Shown here: positions 8,195-18,111 of the stretch, one piece after another
How the letters are laid out: each line of letters begins with the position of its first letter
How positions within the stretch are numbered: the first letter of the stretch is position 1
NCBI GenBank assembly: GCA_020832735.1
Contig: JAFIEB010000127.1
Coordinates: 1 to 33,080, forward strand
From: Oceanicaulis sp.
GTDB lineage: Bacteria > Pseudomonadota > Alphaproteobacteria > Caulobacterales > Maricaulaceae
Reading direction: 5' to 3'
Length of the DNA stretch: 33,080 nt
Made by a program: the position numbers and the translations under genes
The notes under the pieces: model-generated
Databases searched by the model: none
What the model saw: only the letters and a program-made list of their open reading frames with translations
Told to the model about the DNA's origin: nothing

Positions 8195-8959
8195 ATGGCG
8201 CATCGGGCGGGCGGCATGGCCTGGCTGGCGATCCTGGTCTGGGCGGGCGCCGCTGCGCCGGCCGAGGCGGGCGCCTGGACGCGCGCGCGCGGCGAAACCC
8301 TCCTGATCTCCACCCAGACCTGGCAGCGCCTTGACGGCGCGCCCGGCGGGATCGCCCAGTCAAAGGCGGAAAGCGCGCTGTATGTGGAATACGGCTGGCG
8401 CGATCATGTCACGCTGGTCGGACGCGCCGCTCTGCAGTCCATAGACCGGACTCATCTGGATTCCTGGCAGGGTCTGGGCGGCGCTGAAGCGGGCGTGCGC
8501 TTGCGTCTGTATCGTCAGGGTCCGTGGGCGGCGTCCGCGCAAGTTTCAGCCAGCGTGCGCACGCCGGGGGAGAACCGTTTCAACGCAGCGCTGGGCGAGG
8601 GCGGCGGCGATACCGAGCTGCGCCTGCTGGCTGGCCGCTCGATCGGGCGCAGCGCCTTCATCGACGTTCAGGGCGCCTGGCGCCGCCGTCCTGGCGAAAC
8701 AGCGGATGAATGGCGCCTGGACGTCACGGCCGGGACCCATATCTGGGGCGGTCTGCGGGTGATGGGTCAGAGTTTTTCAGTGTGGTCCGTGGGCGGTCCG
8801 GCGCATCAGACAGCATATTCGGGACATCGCCTTCAGGCCTCGGTTATCTGGCCGCTGAACAGCCGCACACGCATCCAGACCGGCGCGTTGGGCACTGTGA
8901 GCAGCCAGCATATGGGCGTGGAGCGCAGCGCGTTTGTAGCGCTGTGGCGCAGTTTCTAG
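8195..8959 (+). CDS. Predicted exported outer-membrane beta-barrel protein
   Basis: A 254-residue protein. It starts with a signal peptide (MAHRAGGMAWLAILVWAGAA..., likely cleaved after AEA near residue 27). The mature part is rich in alternating polar/hydrophobic strands (for example SALYVEYGWRDHVTLVGRA, LQASVIWPLNSRTRIQTG) and ends in a phenylalanine (ALWRSF), the classic C-terminal signal of outer-membrane barrels. I chose the ATG at 8195 because GGGGAGG lies just upstream; an in-frame GTG nine codons earlier has no such site. It precedes the RND pair by 86 bases on the same strand. It is far too short, and lacks the helical repeats, to be a TolC-type channel, so it cannot complete the pump. 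I do not recognise a specific family. Confidence 0.75.
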   Translation: MAHRAGGMAWLAILVWAGAAAPAEAGAWTRARGETLLISTQTWQRLDGAPGGIAQSKAESALYVEYGWRDHVTLVGRAALQSIDRTHLDSWQGLGGAEAGVRLRLYRQGPWAASAQVSASVRTPGENRFNAALGEGGGDTELRLLAGRSIGRSAFIDVQGAWRRRPGETADEWRLDVTAGTHIWGGLRVMGQSFSVWSVGGPAHQTAYSGHRLQASVIWPLNSRTRIQTGALGTVSSQHMGVERSAFVALWRSF

Positions 8960-9045
8960 CAGCCACTAACTATTTTGTGACCGTCAAACGCTTTGATTTT
9001 ATCGTGATCCGGCGCATATCCCCTTCATCCCTGTTGGAGTACGCG

Positions 9046-10164
9046 ATGAAGCGCGCAGCCTTTTTGATCATAGTCGCCGTGGTGTTCGTCCTGATGGCGG
9101 GTGCGGTCCTGACCCGCGCCCTCTTGTCGGGAGGCGGCGATGATGAGGCGCGTGGACCGGGGCGGGCGATGCCGGTGGCCGTAACCTCCGCCGAGCCGCG
9201 CGAGTTCGCCGAGGTGGTCGAGGCGCTGGGTACGGCGAACGCCAATGAATCGGTTGTGATCACCGCTACGGTGACAGACCGGATTTCGCGCATCGCCTTT
9301 GATTCAGGCGACCGCGTCAGCGCTGGCGACATACTGGTGGAGCTGGCTGACGCCGAGGCCGCAGCCGGGCTGACTGAAGCGCGCGCTGCCTTGCGCGAAG
9401 CCCAGCGCGAGCTGGACCGAACACGCGATCTGGCCGAGCGGGGTATCGCCTCGCGCGCGCGTCTGGACGAGCTGACCTCGAACATGGAGCGCGCGCGCGC
9501 GCGCGTCGCCGGGCTGGAGGCGCGTGTCGCCGAGCGCATCATTCGCGCGCCCTTCGACGGAGTGGTGGGCCTGCGTAATGTCAGTTTGGGCCAGCTGGTG
9601 CGGCCGGGCGATGTGGTGGCCCAGCTCGACGATGTCAGCATCATCAAGCTTGATTTCAATCTCCCTGAACGCTTCCTGTCCGTGCTGGAGCCGGGGATGA
9701 GCGTGCATGCGCGCACCGCCGCCTTCTCCGGGACGGTGTTCAGCGGTGAGATCGTCAATATCAGCAGCCGTATCGACCCGGTCGTGCGCACGGTCACGGT
9801 GCGCGCCGAAATCGACAATTCCGACAACCGCCTGCTGCCCGGCATGCTGATGACGGTGGAGCTGAGACGTGATGTGCGCGAGCGCCTGGCGGCGCCGGAA
9901 ACGGCGATCACCCGCACCGGCGACCGGGTGACCGTGTTTGTCGTGCGCGAGGAGGACGGGCGCGCCAGCGCGGTTCAGCGCACGGTGCGGCTGGGTCAGC
10001 GCCAGAGCGGATATTTCGAAGTGCTCGACGGCTTGCAGCCAGGCGAGCTGATCGTGGTTCACGGCGTGCACCGCCTGCGCGACGGCATGCCGGTGCGCAT
10101 CCAGAACGGACGCGAGGCGGCCAGTTCCCGGATCGCAGCTACCGTCCGGAGCGCGGCGTCATGA
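9046..10164 (+). CDS. RND efflux membrane fusion protein (HlyD/AcrA type)
   Basis: A 372-residue periplasmic adaptor that links an inner-membrane RND pump to an outer-membrane channel. It has an N-terminal hydrophobic segment (4-27) without a lipobox Cys, so it is anchored by a membrane helix. A lipoyl/biotinyl half-domain (about 70-105, [20 protein letters not shown]) is followed by a charged coiled-coil hairpin (105-165). The second lipoyl half (166-200, [19 protein letters not shown]) and a beta-barrel ending near [11 protein letters not shown] come next. The ATG at 9046 has TTGGAG upstream; the frame is open far further upstream but overlaps the previous gene in another frame. It ends in ATGA shared with the permease gene, a sign of translational coupling. 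The substrate is unknown. Confidence 0.92.
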   Translation: MKRAAFLIIVAVVFVLMAGAVLTRALLSGGGDDEARGPGRAMPVAVTSAEPREFAEVVEALGTANANESVVITATVTDRISRIAFDSGDRVSAGDILVELADAEAAAGLTEARAALREAQRELDRTRDLAERGIASRARLDELTSNMERARARVAGLEARVAERIIRAPFDGVVGLRNVSLGQLVRPGDVVAQLDDVSIIKLDFNLPERFLSVLEPGMSVHARTAAFSGTVFSGEIVNISSRIDPVVRTVTVRAEIDNSDNRLLPGMLMTVELRRDVRERLAAPETAITRTGDRVTVFVVREEDGRASAVQRTVRLGQRQSGYFEVLDGLQPGELIVVHGVHRLRDGMPVRIQNGREAASSRIAATVRSAAS

Positions 10165-13100
10165 CTCTGTCAGATATCGCCGTTCGCCGTCCCATGGTCG
10201 CCTTTGTGGCGAGCGCATTGATCGTAGTGTTCGGCATACTGGGCCTGCGCGACCTTCCCTTGCGCGAACTGCCGGATGTGGACCGGCCGATTGTGTCGAT
10301 CAGCGCCGACTTCCCCGGGGCCAACGCCGAGGTGGTGGAGAACCGGGTCACCGAACCGCTCGAAGCGCAATTGTCAGGCATTGACGGCATTGAGGAGATC
10401 ACCTCGCGCTCCCAGGACGGGCGCTCGCGCATCACAGTGACGTTCAGCCTGTCGCGTGATCTTGAGGCGGCGGCCAATGACGTGCGTGACGCGGTCAGCC
10501 AGGCCCGCCGGATGTTGCCCCCCGACGTGGAGGAAGTGCGCGTCAACAAGCAGGACTCCGACGCCCGTCCCTTCATGTGGTACAATCTCATGTCGGAAAC
10601 GATGACGGCCGAGGAGCTGACCGACTACGCCAACCGCTTCCTGCTCGACCGGCTCACCATCATCGACGGCGTCACCAATGTGCGCATCGGCGGCAATCGC
10701 CGCTACGCCATGCGTATCTGGCTGGATCCCCAGGCGATGGCTGCCCGCCAGGTCACGGCTGCTGATATCGAAAACGCCATCCGCTCTGAAAATGTGGAGG
10801 TGCCCGGCGGGTCGCTGGAGACCGCCGGCTCCCAGATCGCCGTGCGCGTCGAGCGCCTGTTCTCCAGTGCGGAGAGCTTTGAGCGCCTGCCGGTGCGCGT
10901 CATGCCTGACGGCCAGGTCATCCGGCTGGCCGAGGTCGCAGATGTGGAGCTGTCGGCCGAGGAGCCGCGCGCCCTGTTCCGCGGCAATCAGCAGAACATG
11001 ATCGGCCTTGGCTTCATCCGTCAGAGCCAGTCCAACGCCGTGGAGGTCGCCCAGGCCATTCATAACGAGATGGAGCGCATCCGCGTCCAGCTGCCCGAGG
11101 GCATGGACCTGATCGTGGCCAATGACGAGACCGTATTCATTCGCGAATCCATCCGTGAGGTCTGGCTGACGCTGGGCGTGGCCGCGACCCTTGTGGTGCT
11201 GGTCATCTATCTGTTTCTGGGCAGTCTCCGCTCGGCCATCGTGCCCGCCGCCGTGGTGCCGGTCTGTCTGATAGGCACGTTTGCGGTGCTGTCCGCCTTC
11301 GGCTTCTCGCTGAACATCCTGACCCTGCTGGCGCTGGTGCTGGCCATCGGGTTGGTGGTGGACGATTCCATCGTGGTCATCGAGAACATCCAGCGGCGGG
11401 TTGATCTGGGCGAACCGCGCATCACCGCCGCGCTCAATGGCGGACGGCAGGTGTTTTTCGCCGTGATCGCCACGACAGCCACGCTGGTGGCGGTGTTCGT
11501 TCCGCTGATCTTCCTGCCAGGGCTGATCGGGCGCATTTTCACCGAACTGGCGGTGGCCATCGCCGGCGCGGTGATCCTCTCCAGCTTCGTGGCGCTGACC
11601 CTGTCGCCCATGATGGCGTCCAAGCTGGCGCGTCCCAGCGCCAACGCACGCGGGCCGGCGCGCTGGGTCGATGACGCTACGGTCAAGGCGCGCAAGAGCT
11701 ATCTGGCCTCGCTGGAGATGGTGCTCAAGGCGCCGTGGATCGTCGCGCCGCTGGTTGTGCTGGCGCTGGCCGGATCCGCCTTCATGTTTTCCCAGCTGCC
11801 GGGCGAGCTGACGCCGGACGAGGATCGCGGCAGCTTTTTCGGCCGGATCTCCGCCCATGAGGGCGCCAGCTTCGAGTTCACCGCCGAGCAGGCTCTGAAA
11901 GCGGAAGAAGCCCTGATGGAGTATGTGGGCAATGGCGAGCTGCGCCGCCTGCTCGTGGTCGTGCCCGGCTTTGGCGGCGGTGGCGGCGACTTCTCCAGCG
12001 GCATGGTGGTGGGCACCATGGTGCCCCAGGACGAGCGCCGCGCAGGTCAGGAGATCGTCAACGAGATCAACGGGCGCCTGGGCGAGCTGACGGGGGTGCG
12101 CGCCTTCGTCACCATGCGCGGCGGCCTGGGCGGGGGCGGCGGCGGGGACGATGTATCCATTGTCATCCTGGGTCCCGAATACGAACAGATCGATGCTGAA
12201 GCCGATGCGATGATCGAGGCGATCCAGGCGGAGAATCCCAACCTTCAGCGCCCGCGGAAGAATTACGAGCCCAACTCGCCGCGTCTGGTCGTGGAAGTGG
12301 ATCGCGAGCGTGCTGCGGCGCTCGGCGTGCCGGTCTCGGACGTGGGCCGCACCCTGCAGACCCATCTGGGCGCGCGCCGGGTCGGACAGTTCATCGACCG
12401 GGGCGAGACCTATAACGTGATCATGGAGAACCGGGCCGCCCAGCGGGCCGGCGGCGGGGATCTCGATGTTCTGTTCGTGCGCTCGCGCGCGGGCGATCTG
12501 ATCCCGCTGTCAAATCTGGTCAGCATGCGCGAGACGGGCGAGGCGTCTACGCGCAACCGCCTGAACCGGCAGCGCGCCATCACCGTTTCGGCCACCCTGG
12601 CGGAGGGCTATACGCTGGGCGAGGCGGTCGAGTGGCTCGACGGCTACGCCTCGCGCAATCTGCCCCCCGACATGAACACGCAGTACACTGGAGCAGCGCG
12701 CGATTTCCTGGATTCCAACAACGCGATCTATTTCGCCTTCGCGATGGCCTTGCTGATCGTGTTTCTGGTGCTGGCCGCTCAGTTTGAAAGCTTCATCCAG
12801 CCCGCGGTGATCATGCTGACCGTGCCGCTGGCGGTGGCGGGCGGATTGTTCGGCCTGTACATGGCCGGGTCGTCGCTCAACATCTATTCCCAGATCGGAT
12901 TGATCATCCTCATCGGCCTGGCGGCCAAGAACGGCATTCTGATAGTGGAATTCGCCAATCAGGTGCGCGAGCAGGGCAAGAGCGTGCTCGACGCCACGCT
13001 TGAGGCGGCAGGCACGCGTTTCCGCCCCATCCTGATGACCGGCATCTCCACCGCCATCGGCGCGCTGCCGCTGGTGCTCGCCAGCGGGCCGGGATCGGAA

Positions 13101-13289
13101 AACCGGGTGACCATCGGCGTGGTGATCTTCACCGGCGTGATGGTGGCCACGCTCTTCACCCTGTTCGTGGTCCCGGCCGTCTACGCCAGCGTGGGTCGGT
13201 TCACCAAGACGCCCAACTGGGTCTCGCGCCAGATCGTTCTGGAACAGGACAAGGCCCTTCCCACAGGCACGGCCGCCCCGGCGGAATAA
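10161..13289 (+). CDS. RND efflux permease (HAE1 family)
   Basis: A 1042-residue inner-membrane proton/drug antiporter of normal length. It has a start helix (about 10-30), a large periplasmic loop, a block of helices (about 335-490), a second periplasmic loop, and a final helix block (about 850-1015). The proton relay is intact: D401 and D402 in [13 protein letters not shown] (AcrB Asp407/408) and K923 in [13 protein letters not shown] (AcrB Lys940). The stretch [11 protein letters not shown]...[11 protein letters not shown] is a glycine-rich segment in the second periplasmic half. The start overlaps the fusion-protein stop by four bases. No outer-membrane channel gene follows, so the pair probably shares a TolC homologue encoded elsewhere. 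No regulator gene is adjacent. The exported compound cannot be read from the sequence. Confidence 0.95.
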   Translation: MTLSDIAVRRPMVAFVASALIVVFGILGLRDLPLRELPDVDRPIVSISADFPGANAEVVENRVTEPLEAQLSGIDGIEEITSRSQDGRSRITVTFSLSRDLEAAANDVRDAVSQARRMLPPDVEEVRVNKQDSDARPFMWYNLMSETMTAEELTDYANRFLLDRLTIIDGVTNVRIGGNRRYAMRIWLDPQAMAARQVTAADIENAIRSENVEVPGGSLETAGSQIAVRVERLFSSAESFERLPVRVMPDGQVIRLAEVADVELSAEEPRALFRGNQQNMIGLGFIRQSQSNAVEVAQAIHNEMERIRVQLPEGMDLIVANDETVFIRESIREVWLTLGVAATLVVLVIYLFLGSLRSAIVPAAVVPVCLIGTFAVLSAFGFSLNILTLLALVLAIGLVVDDSIVVIENIQRRVDLGEPRITAALNGGRQVFFAVIATTATLVAVFVPLIFLPGLIGRIFTELAVAIAGAVILSSFVALTLSPMMASKLARPSANARGPARWVDDATVKARKSYLASLEMVLKAPWIVAPLVVLALAGSAFMFSQLPGELTPDEDRGSFFGRISAHEGASFEFTAEQALKAEEALMEYVGNGELRRLLVVVPGFGGGGGDFSSGMVVGTMVPQDERRAGQEIVNEINGRLGELTGVRAFVTMRGGLGGGGGGDDVSIVILGPEYEQIDAEADAMIEAIQAENPNLQRPRKNYEPNSPRLVVEVDRERAAALGVPVSDVGRTLQTHLGARRVGQFIDRGETYNVIMENRAAQRAGGGDLDVLFVRSRAGDLIPLSNLVSMRETGEASTRNRLNRQRAITVSATLAEGYTLGEAVEWLDGYASRNLPPDMNTQYTGAARDFLDSNNAIYFAFAMALLIVFLVLAAQFESFIQPAVIMLTVPLAVAGGLFGLYMAGSSLNIYSQIGLIILIGLAAKNGILIVEFANQVREQGKSVLDATLEAAGTRFRPILMTGISTAIGALPLVLASGPGSENRVTIGVVIFTGVMVATLFTLFVVPAVYASVGRFTKTPNWVSRQIVLEQDKALPTGTAAPAE

Positions 13290-13370
13290 TCGGCCTGTGC
13301 GCGCCGCGCCTTGCCCCCGGCGTGCAAGCTGGTCCAGGCTGACTGAAAGACAATCACGGGGGGCGCGGTC

Positions 13371-14666
13371 ATGACGCGAGACGAAGGCCTGATCCGTCAG
13401 ATCACGCCCTGGGGCGTCTGGGTGCTGGCGGTCAACGGCATGATCGGGGCGGGAATTTTCGCCGTCCCGGCCGGCGCGGCGGCGGCGATGGGGGCCTGGA
13501 GCCCGTTGATCTATCTCGTGTGCGCCGCCCTGCTGGGTGTGATCATCGCCTGCTTCGCCGAGATCGCGACCCGGTTCCGCGAGACCGGCGGGCCAGTGCT
13601 TTACGTGCGCACCGCCTTCGGCCGGTTTGCAGGCTATCAGACCGGCATGGCGGTTTACGCCACGCGCGTCACCGCCTTTGCCGCCAATGTGAACCTTCTG
13701 GTCGCTTCGCTCGGCTTTTTCTGGGCCGATGCGGCCGAAGGTCCGGTGCGTATTGCACTGATTGCGCTGGTGGTGGGATCGCTGGCGCTCCTGAACGTCG
13801 CCGGCGCGCGTCCGGCGATGCAGGCCATGGGCGCGCTGACGCTGCTGAAATTACTGCCGCTGCTGGCGCTGGCGGTCGTGGGGCTGTTTTTCATCGATCC
13901 GGGTCTTTTCCCGCAGGCGGGCGACCAGTTCGCCCTGCCAGCTTTCAGCGCCTGGGGCGCTGCGGCCCTTTTGGTGATCTATGCCTTCGTGGGCTGGGAA
14001 TCAGCCCTCATCCCGGCGGGCGAGACCAGGAACCCGGCGCGCGCCATGCCGCTGGGCCTGTTCTGGGCGCTGGGCGTGGTGGCCCTGCTCTATGTCGTGA
14101 TCCAGACGGTAGCCGTGGGCGTGCTGCCCGACCTGGCCAGCTCCGAGCGTGCGCTGGTGGATGTGGCCGCCGTCATTTTCGGTCCCGTAGGCGCCCTGAT
14201 CCTGACCGCCGGAGTGATTGTCTCGGTGGGCGGCAACATCGCGGGCACGATGGTGACCGCGCCGCGCCTGACCTACGCCATGGCGCGCGAGGAGACCCTG
14301 CCGTCCTGGTTCGCAAAAATTGACGAGAAGCGGCGCACCCCGGCCCACTCCATCGTGTTTTTCGCCTTGCTCGGTTTCGTGCTGGCGGTGTTCGGCTCGT
14401 TCGTCTGGCTGGCCATGATCAGCGCGTTTGTGCGGGTGCTGGTCTATCTCGCCTGCATTGCGGCGATGCCGCGCCTGCGCCAGATCTCGCCCCAGACCGA
14501 GGGCGGCTTCATCCTGCCCTGGGGCTGGACGATCCCGCTCTTGGCCGTGGGCGGATCGCTGGTCCTGCTCAGTCAGGTCGGCTGGCAGTCCATGCTCTAC
14601 ACTGCACTGTTCCTGGCTGGCGCGGCGGCGCTCTATGTCCTGATGGGATGGCTGCGCGCGCGTTAG
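13371..14666 (+). CDS. APC-family amino-acid permease
   Basis: A 431-residue inner-membrane transporter with about 12 hydrophobic helices. The first helix holds GMIGAGIFAVP (about 23-33), the unwound glycine motif that binds the amino-acid backbone in APC transporters. Helix 6 region FVGWESALIPAGETRNPARAMP is also typical, including the conserved E-x-RNP loop. It resembles the AdiC/YjeH-like branch but the substrate cannot be assigned. GGGGGG just before the ATG gives a ribosome site. The stop TAG (14664-14666) overlaps the TAA of the convergent tatC gene (14663-14665 on the other strand), so neither gene has room for a terminator between them. Confidence 0.88.
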   Translation: MTRDEGLIRQITPWGVWVLAVNGMIGAGIFAVPAGAAAAMGAWSPLIYLVCAALLGVIIACFAEIATRFRETGGPVLYVRTAFGRFAGYQTGMAVYATRVTAFAANVNLLVASLGFFWADAAEGPVRIALIALVVGSLALLNVAGARPAMQAMGALTLLKLLPLLALAVVGLFFIDPGLFPQAGDQFALPAFSAWGAAALLVIYAFVGWESALIPAGETRNPARAMPLGLFWALGVVALLYVVIQTVAVGVLPDLASSERALVDVAAVIFGPVGALILTAGVIVSVGGNIAGTMVTAPRLTYAMAREETLPSWFAKIDEKRRTPAHSIVFFALLGFVLAVFGSFVWLAMISAFVRVLVYLACIAAMPRLRQISPQTEGGFILPWGWTIPLLAVGGSLVLLSQVGWQSMLYTALFLAGAAALYVLMGWLRAR

Positions 14667-15478
14667 TCTTTGCCGTCTTCGCCCGCCTCTTCATTCTCGC
14701 GCGGCTCGACCATCTTCACCGCCAGGATGGACAGGCCGTACAGCCCGAACATGGCTGCGCCCAGGAAGACCTGGCTGATCGGATCGGGCGGGGTGACAAA
14801 GGCGGCGAAGGCGGCGATGCCCACCACCGCATATTTCCAGGACTTGATCAGGGTCTGGCTGGTGATCAGCCCGGCCTTGCCCAACAGCGAGAGCAGCACC
14901 GGCAGCTGGAAGCTGACGCCGAAGGCGAGGGTCAGCGTGGTGACCAGATTGAGATATTCCGACACACGGGTGAGCAGCTGGATGCTGGCGCGGCCTTCGG
15001 CGGGCGCCTGCTCCTGGCCCAGCGCAAAGCTCATCACGAAGGGCAGGATGAAGTAGTAGACCAGCGCCATCCCGGCGGTGAACAGCACCGGCGCGGCGAT
15101 CAGGAAGGGCGCGAACGCCAAGCGCTCGTTCTTGTACAGGCCCGGACGCACAAAGGACCAGACCTGATAGGCCAGCACCGGAAAGGTCAGAATGACTGCG
15201 CCGAACAGGGCCAGCTTGAGTTTGACGAAGAAGAATTCCAGCGGTGCTGTGAAGATGAGCTGCAGCTCGAGGTCCTCGCCGCGCACTTGGCGGGCGGCCG
15301 TCTCGAAGGGAACCAGCAGGAAATTATAGATCGCCTCGGCGGCGATAAAGCAGATCACAAAACCGACGGTCAAAGCGCCCAGCGTCACGATCAGGCGCGA
15401 GCGCAGCTCTTCGAGATGCGCCATCAGGGGCGCGCGCGAGGCTTCAACCTCGTCTTCCTCGTCACGCGGCGCGCCCAT
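14663..15478 (-). CDS. tatC: Sec-independent protein translocase TatC
   Basis: A 271-residue inner-membrane receptor of the twin-arginine system that exports folded proteins. It has six predicted helices. The cytoplasmic N-terminus has the conserved APLMAHLEELRSRLI segment (about 15-29), which takes part in binding the RR signal. FVRPGLYKNERLAF is the typical first cytoplasmic loop. The frame is open for 29 more codons upstream, but these overlap tatB; I start at the ATG ending at 15478, four bases after the tatB stop. The C-terminal tail is acidic. Exported cofactor proteins, and possibly the sulfatases of this window, would be candidate clients only if they carry RR signals, which I do not see in the sulfatases. 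Confidence 0.95.
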   Translation of the reverse strand: MGAPRDEEDEVEASRAPLMAHLEELRSRLIVTLGALTVGFVICFIAAEAIYNFLLVPFETAARQVRGEDLELQLIFTAPLEFFFVKLKLALFGAVILTFPVLAYQVWSFVRPGLYKNERLAFAPFLIAAPVLFTAGMALVYYFILPFVMSFALGQEQAPAEGRASIQLLTRVSEYLNLVTTLTLAFGVSFQLPVLLSLLGKAGLITSQTLIKSWKYAVVGIAAFAAFVTPPDPISQVFLGAAMFGLYGLSILAVKMVEPRENEEAGEDGKD

Positions 15479-15482
15479 GGTG

Positions 15483-15881
15483 CTAGTCCGTCTTTCCAGA
15501 GTCGGGTTCCGGTTTCGGTTCCGGCGCCGGGCGCTTGGCGCGGCCCGCCAGCCGCGGGTGCTCACGGATATCGGCCGGGCGCGGCATGGCTTCGCCGGGC
15601 TCTTCGGCCATGGCCTCGGCCTCGGCTTTTTTCAGTTCGGCGCGCACTTCATTGACCGGGTTGGCGGACTTGAGCGCGTTGATCTCCTGGCGCAGCTCGT
15701 CCAGTTCCGCCTGGCGGCCCAGATCATCAAAACTGCGCTGGAAATCGCGGGCCATGGCGCGCATTTTGCCCATGAAGCGCCCGGCCTTTCGCACCATGAG
15801 CGGCAGGTCTTTGGGGCCCACCACCACCAGGGCGATGATGATGAGGATCAGCAGCTCAGGCGCGCCGATGCCCGGGTTCAT
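15483..15881 (-). CDS. tatB: Sec-independent protein translocase TatB
   Basis: A 132-residue membrane protein that forms the substrate-binding complex with TatC. A single short N-terminal helix (PELLILIIIALVVVGPKDLP, about 8-27) with E9 at its start and the GPKDLP hinge is characteristic. An amphipathic helix (LMVRKAGRFMGKMRAMARDF) and a long acidic, Pro-rich tail follow. The tail APEPKPEPDSGKTD is likely disordered. It sits three bases after tatA and four before tatC, a compact operon in the usual A-B-C order. Confidence 0.95.
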   Translation of the reverse strand: MNPGIGAPELLILIIIALVVVGPKDLPLMVRKAGRFMGKMRAMARDFQRSFDDLGRQAELDELRQEINALKSANPVNEVRAELKKAEAEAMAEEPGEAMPRPADIREHPRLAGRAKRPAPEPKPEPDSGKTD

Positions 15882-15884
15882 GGC

Positions 15885-16133
15885 CTAGCTCCCGGCGCGC
15901 TCGTCCTCGCGGCGCGGCTCGCCCGGCGCGGCGCCGTCAGAACCCAGGGCGCCCGGCTTGCCGGCGTCCTTGTCGGACGCCTCGTCATCCTTGCCGTCGT
16001 CCTTCAGTCCCTTGCGGAACGCCGTGATGCCCTTGGCCATGTCGCCCATCAGGGCTGAAATCTTGCCGCGCCCGCCAAACAGCACGAGCAGCAAGAGCGC
16101 CACGATCAGAATGCCTGTCCAGTGCGGACTCAT
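15885..16133 (-). CDS. tatA: Sec-independent protein translocase TatA
   Basis: An 82-residue pore subunit of the twin-arginine translocase. One N-terminal helix (GILIVALLLLVLFGG, about 7-21) is followed by the FGGRGKI hinge and the amphipathic helix ISALMGDMAKGITAFRKGL, the family signature. A charged, Asp/Glu/Gly-rich tail of about 35 residues completes it. It is the first gene of tatABC. The promoter must lie in the 161-base gap to the divergent dienoyl-CoA isomerase gene; GGAG is visible about 11 bases before the start. Confidence 0.95.
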   Translation of the reverse strand: MSPHWTGILIVALLLLVLFGGRGKISALMGDMAKGITAFRKGLKDDGKDDEASDKDAGKPGALGSDGAAPGEPRREDERAGS

Positions 16134-16294
16134 TCAGATGTCTCCATCACACCAATCCGCGCGCCTGTGCGCGCACCTTCATCCCTAGAGGATAATCGCT
16201 TTGCGGTCCAATAGCCCGGGCGCCGTACAGGCGTTGCGCGCAGCGCAGCCAGGCCCGATGCTGAGCGCTGATCTTCATCTGCCGAGGAGAGCCC

Positions 16295-17131
16295 ATGGCC
16301 TGGACCAGCTTCGCCGTCACTGAGGACGGCGCGATCGCCCGCCTGACCCTTAACCGCCCGGACAAGCGCAACACCATGACCCCTGCCTTCTGGCGCGAAC
16401 TGCCGGAGGCGGTGATGGCGCTATCGGACGCCGGGCGCACGCGGGTGTTGATCCTGGACGCGGAAGGACCGGTGTTCAGTGCAGGCATGGACATCGCCGT
16501 GTTCACAGACCCGAACGCGCTGACTACCGCTTCAGCTGATGCGCGCGAGGCTTTCATGACCGCAGCGACCGCCCTGCAGGACGCTTTCACTGCGTTCGAG
16601 CGGGCGCGCTTCCCGGTCATCGCAGCGGTGCAGGGGCCCTGCGTGGGCGGGGCGGTGGACATGATCACGGCCTGTGATCTGCGCTACGGCACGAACGAGG
16701 CGTGGCTGCGCATCGAGGAAACCAATATCGCCATGTTCGCTGATGTGGGCACGCTCCAGCGCCTGCCCAGGCTGATCCCGGAGGGCGTGGCGCGCGAACT
16801 GGCCTATACCGGCGCGCGCCTGGACGCGCAGCGGGCTGAACGGCTCGGGCTTTATAACGGCGTCTTCGACACGCCCGAAGCCCTGCGAGCTCATGTGGAC
16901 GCCGTGGCGCGCGAGATCGCCGCCAAGGCGCCGCTGGCTGTCAGCGGCACGAAGCGCTCCTTCCTCTATGCGCGCGACCATTCGGTGGAGGACGCCCTGG
17001 CTCACGCCATGGTGCTGCAGGCGAGCGTGTGGAACCCCGATGACATCATGGAGGCGATCACCGCCCGGGCCGAGAAGCGCGAAGGCGTCTTCCAGCCCCT
17101 GGCGCCGGTGCGGCGCATGGGAGAGACCTGA
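16295..17131 (+). CDS. Delta(3,5)-delta(2,4)-dienoyl-CoA isomerase (crotonase family)
   Basis: A 278-residue crotonase-fold enzyme that shifts double bonds in dienoyl-CoA during breakdown of unsaturated fatty acids with odd-numbered double bonds. The oxyanion-hole loops are FSAGMD (61-66) and PCVGGAVD (115-122). The three acids that define dienoyl-CoA isomerase are present with the exact spacing of mammalian ECH1 (Asp176, Glu196, Asp204): D122, E142 and D150, in GGAVDMITACDLRY and EETNIAMFADVGTLQRLP. The ADVGTLQRLP string is highly specific to this subfamily, so plain enoyl-CoA hydratase is unlikely. The ATG at 16295 has GAGGAG at ideal spacing. It stands alone, with no other beta-oxidation gene in the window. 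Confidence 0.9.
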   Translation: MAWTSFAVTEDGAIARLTLNRPDKRNTMTPAFWRELPEAVMALSDAGRTRVLILDAEGPVFSAGMDIAVFTDPNALTTASADAREAFMTAATALQDAFTAFERARFPVIAAVQGPCVGGAVDMITACDLRYGTNEAWLRIEETNIAMFADVGTLQRLPRLIPEGVARELAYTGARLDAQRAERLGLYNGVFDTPEALRAHVDAVAREIAAKAPLAVSGTKRSFLYARDHSVEDALAHAMVLQASVWNPDDIMEAITARAEKREGVFQPLAPVRRMGET

Positions 17132-17150
17132 AACTCAGGACGAAGCTCCG

Positions 17151-18089
17151 TCAGCTTGTCGGGCAATCCTCGGTCTGCTCGGGCGGGGCGCCGGTATCGG
17201 CGTCGCCCGGCAGGGGGATCCATTCGTGTTCGCCCGGCGGCAGGACGAAGGGCGTGTTCTTGAAGCCGCCCGCGATGCTGGCGCGCCAGTCGGCCCGCGC
17301 CTGTTCGATGCGCGCCTTGCTGGAGGAGACGAAATTCCAGTCGATATGGCGCTCGCCGATATTGGCGCCGCCCAAGATCATGATCCGGCTGTCGGCGCGC
17401 ACGCGCAGCACAGGCGCTTCGCCGGGCGCGAACACCGCCATATGCCCCGCGCTGACCGGTTCGCCGGCGATCTCGATAGCGCCGGAGACCACGTAAGCCG
17501 CTAGTTCGCCATGCCCGCGCGGCAGGTCGATGGCTGCGCCCGCCGGCGCTTCGGCGTGGATGTAGACGATGGGCGAATAGGCCTTCACCGGCGAGCGGTG
17601 CTCGTACGCCGTGCCCAGGATCAGGCGCAGCATCGCGCCGCCGCGCTCGAATTCCGGCAGCTCGGCTGCGGCGTGATGATGAAACGCCGGTTCGATCTCC
17701 TCCGATCCGTCCGGCAGGGCGATCCAGATCTGGATGCCGTGCAGGTCCTGCCCGGCCTTGCGGGCCGCCGGGCCGGTGCGTTCGGAATGGGTGATGCCGC
17801 GCCCGGCGGTCATCAGATTGACCTCGCCGGGGCGGATGGTCTGGTGAACGCCAAGCGTATCGGCGTGATCCATCTCGCCCTCGAACAGATAGGTCACAGT
17901 GGACAGCCCGATATGGGGATGCGGGCGAACATCGATGCCATGGCCGGGGGCGAATGTGGCCGGGCCCATCTCGTCAAAGAACACGAACGGCCCGACGCGC
18001 CGGCGCTTGGCGAAAGGCAGGACACGCGCCACGGAGAAGCCGCCCAGTTCTTTCTTGCGGCCGGGGATGATGCGTTCGATTTCGGACAT
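17151..18089 (-). CDS. Pirin family protein
   Basis: A 312-residue double-cupin protein. The N-terminal cupin has the pirin metal site, H57 and H59 (RPHPHIG), H101 and E103 (GITHSERTG), matching His56, His58, His101 and Glu103 of human pirin. Bacterial pirins are iron-binding, some act as quercetin 2,3-dioxygenase and some modulate metabolic enzymes; the role here cannot be chosen. The C-terminal cupin (about 170-260) includes the sequence YIHAEAPAGA. The start is set at the ATG ending at 18089, with AAGGA upstream; a longer frame would overlap the preceding gene. It lies 22 bases after the FkbM gene on the same strand and probably shares its transcript. It converges on the isomerase gene with 19 bases between. 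Confidence 0.9.
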   Translation of the reverse strand: MSEIERIIPGRKKELGGFSVARVLPFAKRRRVGPFVFFDEMGPATFAPGHGIDVRPHPHIGLSTVTYLFEGEMDHADTLGVHQTIRPGEVNLMTAGRGITHSERTGPAARKAGQDLHGIQIWIALPDGSEEIEPAFHHHAAAELPEFERGGAMLRLILGTAYEHRSPVKAYSPIVYIHAEAPAGAAIDLPRGHGELAAYVVSGAIEIAGEPVSAGHMAVFAPGEAPVLRVRADSRIMILGGANIGERHIDWNFVSSSKARIEQARADWRASIAGGFKNTPFVLPPGEHEWIPLPGDADTGAPPEQTEDCPTS

Positions 18090-18111
18090 CGCGGGTATCC
18101 TTGCCTTGAGC

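Noticed and set aside
9489-9504. An alternating GC run in the membrane fusion protein gene
   Set aside because: It encodes Arg-Ala repeats in the coiled-coil region and needs no other explanation; at most a possible slippage site.
10374-12365. A 663-codon minus-strand open frame opposite the RND permease
   Set aside because: It is antisense to a gene with complete family motifs. Its product is His/Gln/Arg-rich with no domain, a typical artefact of high-GC codon bias.
14648-15655. A 335-codon plus-strand open frame over tatC
   Set aside because: The tatC protein on the minus strand is unmistakable; this frame is charged and low-complexity.
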